Assembly (NCBI GenBank): GCA_033764265.1
Contig: JANRJB010000117.1
Location: 1-6,265, forward strand
Direction: 5' to 3'
DNA from: VGEM01 sp033764265
Lineage (GTDB): Bacteria; Pseudomonadota; Alphaproteobacteria; Rhodospirillales; Rhodospirillaceae
Length of the DNA: 6,265 nucleotides
The translations under genes and the position numbers were made by a program. The notes below the pieces were generated by a model. That model saw only the letters and a program-made list of their open reading frames with translations, searched no databases and was not told where the DNA came from. Each line of letters begins with the position of its first letter. Positions within the stretch are counted from its first letter, which is position 1. Below are positions 1-5,629 of the stretch, piece by piece.

Positions 1-42
1 CCCGGCCGCCAGTGGGGCGTGGAAGCCACCTACCGCTTCTGA
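1..42 (+). CDS. 3' end of an outer-membrane beta-barrel protein, probably a TonB-dependent receptor (partial)
   Basis: Frame 1 is open from the window edge to a TGA at 40-42 and encodes the last 13 residues, PGRQWGVEATYRF. Alternating polar and hydrophobic residues ending in a terminal Phe are the usual signature of the last beta-strand of an outer-membrane barrel, which the BAM machinery recognises. A strong terminator follows 22 bases after the stop, which supports this being a real gene end. TonB-dependent receptor is the likeliest class, because such receptors often end in Tyr-Arg-Phe or similar and another lies at the right end of this window. With only 13 residues, a porin or another barrel protein is equally compatible. 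Confidence 0.6.
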   Translation, partial: PGRQWGVEATYRF

Positions 43-64
43 GCCGAACACCACCGCGATCCTG

Positions 65-96
65 AACCCCGGAGCCCAGCGGCTCCGGGGTTTTTT
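65..96 (+). terminator. Rho-independent terminator
   Basis: A perfect 10-bp GC-rich stem (67-76 pairing with 81-90, CCCCGGAGCC with GGCTCCGGGG) closes a 4-base loop, CAGC, and is followed at once by six T (91-96). Two A before the stem (65-66) can extend the pairing into the T run. It sits 22 bases after the stop of the upstream barrel gene and before the hydrolase gene, so it ends the upstream transcript and separates it from the three-gene operon. On the minus strand there is only a two-base T run after the stem, so it acts mainly in the plus direction. Confidence 0.95.
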
Positions 97-121
97 CTTA
101 GGCCCGGCGGCGAACTTTCAT

Positions 122-149
122 TTGCGAATCGCGCAACAGGACCTAGTTT
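122..149 (+). promoter_or_regulatory. Weak candidate promoter for the hydrolase-amidohydrolase-transporter operon
   Basis: TTGCGA (122-127) and TAGTTT (144-149), 16 bases apart, resemble sigma-70 -35 and -10 boxes with 4/6 and 3/6 matches. This is the only relatively AT-rich stretch between the terminator and the first gene, and a promoter is expected here because the terminator isolates the operon from upstream transcription. Transcription would begin near 156, leaving a leader of about 25 bases containing the ribosome binding site at 169-174. The boxes are poor and other placements are possible. Confidence 0.3.
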
Positions 150-168
150 GGCGGCAACCGTTCTGGTT

Positions 169-174
169 GAGGAG
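169..174 (+). promoter_or_regulatory. Ribosome binding site that selects the GTG start at 181
   Basis: GAGGAG lies 6 bases before a GTG codon at 181. This is the best Shine-Dalgarno match near the start of the cysteine hydrolase gene. It argues against the longer in-frame TTG start at 148, which has no purine-rich site at a good distance (only ACAGGA at 135-140) and would add 11 residues not needed by the fold. Confidence 0.75.
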
Positions 175-180
175 CCGCCC

Positions 181-870
181 GTGGATAAAGCCAAGCTGGA
201 ATTGCTGACGCCCCAGAATTGCCAGGTGATCTTCATCGATCACCAGCCGCAGATGGCCTTCGGCGTGCAGAGCATCGATCGTCAGGTCCTGAAGAACAAC
301 ACCGTCGCCCTGGCCAAGGCGGCCAAGGTGTTCGGCATCCCGGTGACCATCACCACGGTCGAGACCGAGGGCTTCTCGGGCCACACCTACCCGGAACTGC
401 TGGCGGTGTTCCCCGAGGCCCCCCTGCTCGAGCGCACCTCGATGAATTCCTGGGACGACCAGAAGGTGCGCGACGCGCTGGCCAAGGCCGGCCGCAAGAA
501 AGTGGTGGTGTCGGGCCTGTGGACCGAGGTGTGCAACAACACCTTCGCGTTCTCGGCCATGCTGGAGGGCGGCTACGAGATCTACATGGTGGCCGACGCC
601 TCGGGCGGCACCACCAAGGAGGCGCACGATTACGCCATGCAGCGCATGGTGCAGGCGGGCGTGGTGCCGATGACCTGGCAGCAGGTGCTGCTGGAATGGC
701 AGCGCGACTGGGCGCGCAAGGACACCTACAACGCCGTCATCGCCATCGTGCAGGAGCATTCCGGCGCCTATGGCATGGGCGTCGATTACGCCTACACCAT
801 GGTCCACAAGAACCCCGAGCGGGTGAAGCACGGCGCGCGGCTGGCCCCGGTTCCGGCCAAGGCGAAGTAG
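181..870 (+). CDS. YcaC-like cysteine hydrolase, isochorismatase superfamily
   Basis: The 229-residue product has the isochorismatase-like alpha/beta fold and is closest in pattern to E. coli YcaC, a hydrolase of unknown substrate. Seen in the sequence: the first beta-strand ends in VIFIDHQ, with Asp20 as predicted catalytic acid; LERTSMNSWDD (83-93) is the second active-site loop, with Arg85 where many superfamily members have Lys; TEVC (115-118) gives nucleophile Cys118. VADASGGTT and MTWQQVLLEWQRDW match later conserved YcaC-type segments. The length is close to YcaC (about 208) with a short C-terminal extension ending in Pro, Ala and Lys. No signal peptide is seen, so it is probably cytoplasmic. 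GTG 181 is chosen for its GAGGAG site; TTG 148 is the longer alternative (240 residues). It is the first gene of the operon, 9 bases before the amidohydrolase. True isochorismatase activity is unlikely: there is no siderophore synthesis gene nearby, and the motifs are YcaC-like. Confidence 0.9.
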   Translation: MDKAKLELLTPQNCQVIFIDHQPQMAFGVQSIDRQVLKNNTVALAKAAKVFGIPVTITTVETEGFSGHTYPELLAVFPEAPLLERTSMNSWDDQKVRDALAKAGRKKVVVSGLWTEVCNNTFAFSAMLEGGYEIYMVADASGGTTKEAHDYAMQRMVQAGVVPMTWQQVLLEWQRDWARKDTYNAVIAIVQEHSGAYGMGVDYAYTMVHKNPERVKHGARLAPVPAKAK

Positions 871-879
871 GAAACGGCG

Positions 880-2811
880 ATGGCCGGTCCCGGCCGACGG
901 ACGGTGCTGGCCCTGGCGGCGGGGGCCGCCGCCGGGTGCGCCGGCGATGAGGGGGAATCGTCGATGGCCGATGTAATCCTGCGCAACGCACAGGTGACGA
1001 CGCTGGACCGCGCCAATCCGGCCGCGACCGCGCTGGCCGTCAAGGACGGCCTGATCGCCGCGATCGGCGACGACCAGGACGTCATGCCGCTGGCCGGGCC
1101 CAAGACCCGGGTGATCGACCTCAATCGCCGGCGGGTGGTGCCCGGCCTGAATGACAGCCACACCCACCTGATCCGCGGCGGCCTCAACTACAACATGGAA
1201 CTGCGCTGGGAGAACGTCGCCTCGCTGGCCGACGCGCTCACCATGTTGAAGCGCCAGGCCGAGCGCACGCCGCCGCCGCAATGGGTGCGTGTGGTCGGCG
1301 GCTGGTCCGAGCACCAGTTCGCCGAGCGGCGCATGCCGACCCTGGACGAGATCAACGCCGCCGCGCCCGACACGCCGGTGTTCGTGCTGCATCTCTACGG
1401 CCGCGCCTTGCTCAACCGCGCAGCGCTGGCCGCGCTGGGTTTCGGCAAGGACACGCCCGACCCGCCCGGCGGCTTGATCGCGCGCGACGACGCCGGCAAC
1501 CCGACCGGGCTATTGGTTGCCAAGCCGTCGGCCATGATCCTGTATTCGACGCTGGCGCGCGGGCCCAGGCTGTCGCGCGACGACCAGATCAATTCCACCC
1601 GGCACTTCATGCGCGAGCTGAACCGGCTGGGCGTGACCTCGGTGATCGACGCCGGCGGCGGCGGGCAGAACTACCCCGATGACTACGACGTCATCCGCAC
1701 CCTGCACGAGGCCGGCCAGCTGACGGTGCGCATTGCCTACAATCTCTTCGCCCAGGCCGCCGGTCGCGAACGCGACGACTTCGCGCGCTGGGCCGGCATG
1801 ACCGCGCCCGGCGCCGGCGACGGCTGGCTGCGCATGAACGGCGCCGGCGAGAACCTGACCTGGTCGGCCGCCGACTTCGAGAACTTCCTTGAGCCGCGCC
1901 CCGAGCTGGGCCCGGTGATGGAACGGGAATTGGAGCCGATCGTCGAGCTGCTGGCGACCAAGGCCTGGCCGTTCCGCATTCACGCCACCTACGACGAGAC
2001 CATCGACCGTTTCCTTGGCGTTTTCGAGCGCGTCAACGGCCGCACGCCGTTCGCCACGCGCTTCATCATCGACCACGCCGAGACCGTCAGCCCGCGCAAC
2101 ATCGAGCGCATCGCGGCCTTGGGCGGCGGCATCGCCATCCAGCACCGCATGGCTTTCCAGGGCGAGTACTTCGTCGATCGGTACGGCGCGCGCGCCGCGG
2201 AAGCCACCCCGCCCGTGGCGGCCATGCTGGCGGCCGGCGTGCCGGTGGGCGGCGGCACGGATGCGACACGGGTCGCCTCGTACGATCCGTGGCTCGCGCT
2301 CCATTGGCTGGTGACCGGCAAGACCCTGGGCGGCGCGGCGCTGATGGCCCCGGCCAACCGGCTCGACCGCGAAGCCGCCTTGCGGCTGTGGACCCACGGC
2401 TCGGCCTGGTTCTCGGGCGAGGCGGATGTGAAGGGCGTGCTGGCCGCCGGGCGCTATGCCGATCTGGCGGTGCTGTCGGCCGATTACTTCGCCGTGCCGG
2501 CCGAGGACATCCGCGGCATTTCCTCGGTGCTGACCATGACCGGCGGGCGCATCGTCTACGCTGGCGGCGAGTTCGCATCGCTCGACCCGCCGCTGCCGCC
2601 GGCCAGTCCGTCGTGGTCGCCGGTCAACGCCTTCGCCGCGCCGGGCGAACGGCGTGCGCCGCTGCGGGCCGAGCGCGCCTGCCACGACGCCTGCGTCAGC
2701 GGCTGCGGCGTGCACGGCCACCGCCACGACATCGCCTGGACCAGGCCGATCCCCGCGAGCGACCTGAAGGCGTTCTGGGGCGCGCTGGGCTGCGCCTGTT
2801 TCGCGGCCTGA
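880..2811 (+). CDS. YtcJ-like metal-dependent amidohydrolase with Cys/His-rich C-terminal tail
   Basis: This is a 643-residue member of the amidohydrolase superfamily (Amidohydro_3/YtcJ group), which hydrolyses C-N bonds with a metal in a TIM barrel. Visible parts: beta-sandwich start DVILRNAQVTTLD (31-43); metal motif DSHTH (His94, His96); probable ligands His368 (FRIHATYDE), His399 (IDHAET) and Asp461 (GTDATR); GGGIAIQHRMAF (415-426) is also conserved in the group; the second half of the sandwich closes near 560. Residues 600-643 form a tail with Cys601, 605, 609, 638, 640 and His602, 612, 614, 616. ATG 880 is preceded by AGGA (869-872) and adds a leader with Arg6-Arg7, a small hydrophobic stretch and Cys20, resembling a weak Tat or lipoprotein signal. 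An internal ATG at 964 with its own GAGGGGG site would give a 615-residue cytoplasmic form beginning MADVILRN, the more usual start for the family. It is the middle gene of the operon. The substrate is unknown. Confidence 0.92.
   Translation: MAGPGRRTVLALAAGAAAGCAGDEGESSMADVILRNAQVTTLDRANPAATALAVKDGLIAAIGDDQDVMPLAGPKTRVIDLNRRRVVPGLNDSHTHLIRGGLNYNMELRWENVASLADALTMLKRQAERTPPPQWVRVVGGWSEHQFAERRMPTLDEINAAAPDTPVFVLHLYGRALLNRAALAALGFGKDTPDPPGGLIARDDAGNPTGLLVAKPSAMILYSTLARGPRLSRDDQINSTRHFMRELNRLGVTSVIDAGGGGQNYPDDYDVIRTLHEAGQLTVRIAYNLFAQAAGRERDDFARWAGMTAPGAGDGWLRMNGAGENLTWSAADFENFLEPRPELGPVMERELEPIVELLATKAWPFRIHATYDETIDRFLGVFERVNGRTPFATRFIIDHAETVSPRNIERIAALGGGIAIQHRMAFQGEYFVDRYGARAAEATPPVAAMLAAGVPVGGGTDATRVASYDPWLALHWLVTGKTLGGAALMAPANRLDREAALRLWTHGSAWFSGEADVKGVLAAGRYADLAVLSADYFAVPAEDIRGISSVLTMTGGRIVYAGGEFASLDPPLPPASPSWSPVNAFAAPGERRAPLRAERACHDACVSGCGVHGHRHDIAWTRPIPASDLKAFWGALGCACFAA
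949..955 (+). promoter_or_regulatory. Internal ribosome binding site for an alternative amidohydrolase start at 964
   Basis: GAGGGGG lies 8 bases before an in-frame ATG (964), immediately before the first beta-strand of the catalytic domain. The site competes with AGGA (869-872), 7 bases before ATG 880. If 964 is the true start, the upstream gap becomes 93 bases and there is no export signal. If both are used, the gene makes a leader-bearing and a leaderless form. Confidence 0.5.
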
Positions 2812-2816
2812 CGGCC

Positions 2817-4460
2817 GTGGCCGCGCCCGCGTCTGGCCAGCCCGCCGCTGCGGGGCCGTGGGCGCCGCTGAAAACCCGCGCCTTCGCCGTCATCTGGCTG
2901 GCCATGCTGGTCTCCAACATCGGCATGTGGGCGCGCGACGTGGCCTCGGGCTGGATGATGACCGAGTTGTCGCCGTCGGCCCTGATGGTGGCGCTGGTGC
3001 AGGCGGCACTGACGCTGCCGGTGTTCCTGCTGTCGCTGCCGGCCGGCGCGTTGGCCGACATCGTCGACCGGCGCAAGCTGCTGATCGCCGTGCAGGCGTT
3101 CATCGCCCTGGTCTCGGCGGCTTTGGCGGCGGCGGCGGCGACGGGCGCGCTGACACCCGCGCTGCTGCTGGCGCTGACCGCCTGCGGCGGCATCGGCGCG
3201 GCGCTCGCGCAGCCGGCGTTCCAGTCGGTGGTGCCGGAGCTGGTCGACCGCGCCATGCTGCGTCCGGCGGTGGCGCTCAACTCGCTCGGCACCAACATCG
3301 CCCGCGCGATCGGCCCGGCGCTGGGCGGCGCGGTGCTGGCCGCGGCCGGCGTGGCGGCGGCCTATGCGCTCGACGCCGTGTCGACCCTGGTGGTGGTGGC
3401 GGCCTTCCTGTGGTGGCGCCGACCTCAATCCGCCGCGGCGCTGCCGCCCGAAAGCTTCGCGCCCGCCATGGCGACGGCGCTGACCTATGCGACACGGTCG
3501 GGACCGCTATTGCGCGTGCTGGCGCGCGCGGTGCTGTTCTTCCTGTTCGCCTCGGCCTATTGGGCGTTGCTGCCGCTGATCGCCCGCGGCCAGCCCGACG
3601 CGGGGCCCACCTATTACGGCGTGCTGCTCACCGCCGTCGGCGCCGGGGCGGTGGCGGGCGCGCTGGCGCTGCCGTGGCTGAGCCGGCGCCTGAACGCCAA
3701 CGCGCTGGTGCTGGCGGGCGCGCTGGCCAGCGCGGCGGCGGTGGCGGCGCTGGCCCTGCCGCTTGACCCGCGCGCGGTGCCGGCGGCGCTGATGCTGGCC
3801 GGCGGGTCGTGGATCGTGGTGTTGACCAACCTCAACGTCACCGCGCAGGCGGTGCTGCCCAACTGGGTGCGCGCGCGCGGTCTGGCGGTGTATCTGATGG
3901 CGTTCTTCGGCAGCATGACCGCGGGTTCGGCGGTGTGGGGCCAGCTGGCCGATGCGCGCGGGCTGGCGTTCGCGCTGTTCGCCGCGGCCATCGGCGGGGC
4001 GGTCGCGGCGCTGGTGGGCGCGCTGGTGAAGCTACCGGCCGGCGACGCCGATCTGACGCCGGCCGGCCACTGGCCCGAACCGCCGGTGGCCGCGCCCATC
4101 GCCGGCGAGCGCGGGCCGGTGCTGGTGGAGATCGTCTACCAGGTCGATGCCGCCGACCGCGCGGCGTTCCTGGCCGCCCTGAACGAACTGGCCCGCGCCC
4201 GCCGGCGCGACGGCGGTTTCGGCTGGCGCGTGTTCGAGGACACCGAACACCCGGGACGCTTCAGCGAGGTGTTCTATTCGGCCTCGTGGCTCGACCACCT
4301 GCGCTTGCACCGCCGCGTGACCCGGGACGACGCCGCGCTACAGGCCCGCGTCAACGCCTTTCACCGCGGCCAGCACGCGCCGCGCGTGCGCCACCTGGTT
4401 GGCGCGCGGCCCGACGACGTCGGCCCGCCCGCGCCGGAACCCACCGGGCACACGGATTGA
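2817..4460 (+). CDS. MFS transporter (EntS/MFS_3 type) with soluble C-terminal domain
   Basis: The 547-residue inner-membrane transporter has multiple hydrophobic segments from about residue 22 to 405. The MFS motif A is GALADIVDRRK (77-87), between the second and third segments; a second-half counterpart is WLSRRLNANA near 287. Residues 430-547 are a hydrophilic domain containing VEIVYQVDAADRAAFLAAL, FGWRVFEDTEHPGRF and a helix with HLRLHRRVTRDD. This resembles the small ferredoxin-like (antibiotic-biosynthesis-monooxygenase-like) domain found at the C-terminus of many MFS_3 proteins of about 540 residues. The start is uncertain: GTG 2817, 5 bases after the amidohydrolase stop, gives the expected length and puts the first membrane helix about 22 residues in. 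It has no clear Shine-Dalgarno, so translation is probably coupled to the upstream gene. The reading frame stays open far upstream, but that part lies inside the amidohydrolase gene and looks like Arg/Gly-rich shadow sequence. The family includes exporters; here it could export or import the substrate or product of the two hydrolases. Confidence 0.9.
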   Translation: MAAPASGQPAAAGPWAPLKTRAFAVIWLAMLVSNIGMWARDVASGWMMTELSPSALMVALVQAALTLPVFLLSLPAGALADIVDRRKLLIAVQAFIALVSAALAAAAATGALTPALLLALTACGGIGAALAQPAFQSVVPELVDRAMLRPAVALNSLGTNIARAIGPALGGAVLAAAGVAAAYALDAVSTLVVVAAFLWWRRPQSAAALPPESFAPAMATALTYATRSGPLLRVLARAVLFFLFASAYWALLPLIARGQPDAGPTYYGVLLTAVGAGAVAGALALPWLSRRLNANALVLAGALASAAAVAALALPLDPRAVPAALMLAGGSWIVVLTNLNVTAQAVLPNWVRARGLAVYLMAFFGSMTAGSAVWGQLADARGLAFALFAAAIGGAVAALVGALVKLPAGDADLTPAGHWPEPPVAAPIAGERGPVLVEIVYQVDAADRAAFLAALNELARARRRDGGFGWRVFEDTEHPGRFSEVFYSASWLDHLRLHRRVTRDDAALQARVNAFHRGQHAPRVRHLVGARPDDVGPPAPEPTGHTD

Positions 4461-4463
4461 TCA
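4458..4463. other. Abutting convergent stop codons forming the palindrome TGATCA
   Basis: The plus-strand transporter stops with TGA at 4458-4460, and the minus-strand phytase stops with TGA (read as TCA) at 4461-4463. No base lies between the two coding regions. I see no hairpin followed by a T run on either strand within about 60 bases, so neither operon has an evident intrinsic terminator here. Transcripts from both sides probably overlap or end by Rho. Confidence 0.95.
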
Positions 4464-5567
4464 CTCCAGCTTGAGCGCGGCCTTCACCGCCGCCCACGGC
4501 ACCAGCTTGAAGTTCTGGTTGGCCGCCGGGTTGGTGTTGTCGCCGTCCTGCACCACCAGGAGCCCAGCCTCGAACGGCGCGGGCAGGACCGCGGACGAAA
4601 CGTCGAGCCCGTCGGTTTCCTGCACGCCGTCCACCGCGCCGTCGATGATGGCGAACGCGCCGCGAAACGCATGGGGCGCGCGGCGGTCGTAGACGTTGTA
4701 GGAATAGGAGCCCTGGCTGGACACGATCAGGTAGCCGCCACCGCCCTCGCCCCCCGACTGGCGGTCGTCGAAGATGGACATGCCTTCCACGTCGGCGACC
4801 AGGTTGCCCTGGGGCCCGGTGGTGTCGACGGCGGTGCGCGCATCGCCGGCGGCCGGCTCTGCGCCGTACCGCCACACTCCCACGTCTTCCTCGCCCACGA
4901 ACAGCACGCCCGCGGCATCGTCGGCCACGCATCCCTCCGCTTGCGAGCCGACGGTGAAGCGGCGCACCTCGGCGGCGGTGACGGCATCGGCGGCGTCGAC
5001 CGCGATGCGCCACTGGGCCATGCCGCCCGGCCCCTCGCCGTCGTTGGCGAACACGTAAAGCGCGCCGTCGGCGGCGCTGCGATAGAGACACAGGCCGTAC
5101 GGATCGGCCAGCCCGCTGGGGATGGCCGGGGCGAGCGGCCTCAATTCCCGCGTGGCCCCGTCGAAACGATAGAGCGCGATGGTCTTGTCGGTGCGGTTGG
5201 TGGCCGCGACGATGTCGAGCCGGCGGTCGCCGAAGGCGACATCCTGGCGGATGTCGACGTTGTTGATGCGCCCGTCGGCGCGCACCGACAGACGCGCGCC
5301 CGTCAGGTCGTAAATCTCGAGCCCGCCCTTCTTGTTGGTGCCGATGATGACGCTGCGCGCCGGGTCGGCGGCGTCGACCCAGATGGCGGGGTCGTCGGCG
5401 GCATCGTCGGCGTTGGGCACCGGCGCGGTTTCGGCGACGGCCGCGACCGCGACGGTCGGCGTCTTGGCCGGCAACGGCCCTTCCTGCTCGCAGCCGGCCA
5501 GCACCGCCGCGGCGATCAGGACGGCGGCGAGGTCGCGGGCGGTGCGGCGGGCGGCGGTGTGGGTCAT
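4461..5567 (-). CDS. Beta-propeller phytase (3-phytase), predicted lipoprotein
   Basis: The 368-residue product is a single-domain beta-propeller phytase, a calcium-dependent phosphatase that removes phosphate from phytate (myo-inositol hexakisphosphate). Export signal: Arg7, Arg8 and Arg11, hydrophobic core 13-23, and lipobox LAGC with Cys26, so it is expected to be lipid-anchored. A Pro/Ala-rich linker (about 30-52) precedes the catalytic domain. Family motifs in order: DDPAIWVD (58-65), VIIGTNKKGGLEIYDL (73-88), GRINNVDIR (99-107), EGCVADD (211-217), VGEEDVGVWRY (224-234), DVEGMSI (259-265), YLIVSSQGSYSYNVYDR (279-295), ETDGLDV (317-323) and LLVVQDGDN (336-344). The Asp/Glu-rich segments supply the calcium and phosphate sites of the family. 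ATG 5567 is the only start that retains the complete signal peptide; it has no strong Shine-Dalgarno. It lies 62 bases after the TonB-dependent receptor stop, consistent with cotranscription. Confidence 0.96.
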   Translation of the reverse strand: MTHTAARRTARDLAAVLIAAAVLAGCEQEGPLPAKTPTVAVAAVAETAPVPNADDAADDPAIWVDAADPARSVIIGTNKKGGLEIYDLTGARLSVRADGRINNVDIRQDVAFGDRRLDIVAATNRTDKTIALYRFDGATRELRPLAPAIPSGLADPYGLCLYRSAADGALYVFANDGEGPGGMAQWRIAVDAADAVTAAEVRRFTVGSQAEGCVADDAAGVLFVGEEDVGVWRYGAEPAAGDARTAVDTTGPQGNLVADVEGMSIFDDRQSGGEGGGGYLIVSSQGSYSYNVYDRRAPHAFRGAFAIIDGAVDGVQETDGLDVSSAVLPAPFEAGLLVVQDGDNTNPAANQNFKLVPWAAVKAALKLE

Positions 5568-5629
5568 CGCGTTCGTGGCGGCATGCGGACGGGACTGTGC
5601 CCGATGCGGGCGCCGGTGTCGCGCGCCGC

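Noticed and set aside
118..1392. Long open frame on the minus strand (424 codons) opposite the hydrolase and amidohydrolase genes
   Set aside because: Its translation is rich in His, Arg, Gly and Val with no recognisable domain, and it crosses a gene boundary and the intergenic region. It is the kind of shadow frame that high third-position GC creates opposite real genes.
1510..2727. Minus-strand open frame of 405 codons opposite the amidohydrolase gene
   Set aside because: Low-complexity Arg/Gly/Ala/His composition, no domain, fully antisense to a well-supported enzyme gene.
2289..2816. Upstream in-frame extension of the transporter beginning at ATG 2289
   Set aside because: These 176 codons overlap the conserved amidohydrolase C-terminal region in another frame and read as Arg/Ala/Gly-rich shadow sequence. 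MFS_3 proteins normally begin just before the first membrane helix, near 2817.
3130..3140. GCG/GGC triplet runs in the transporter gene as possible repeats
   Set aside because: Short Ala-codon runs within a membrane helix region of a GC-rich gene; no larger repeat unit is evident.
181..4460. Siderophore (enterobactin-like) cluster, suggested by an isochorismatase-type protein plus an EntS-type exporter near TonB-dependent receptors
   Set aside because: The hydrolase is YcaC-like with no carrier domain as in EntB, no other synthesis genes are present, and the partner is an amidohydrolase. The resemblance is only at superfamily level.
5568..5629. Possible promoter, hairpin or small gene in the receptor-phytase spacer
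   Set aside because: Only weak GC inverted pairing, no T run and no convincing -10 box. An ATG in the spacer opens a frame of only six codons that runs into the phytase start.
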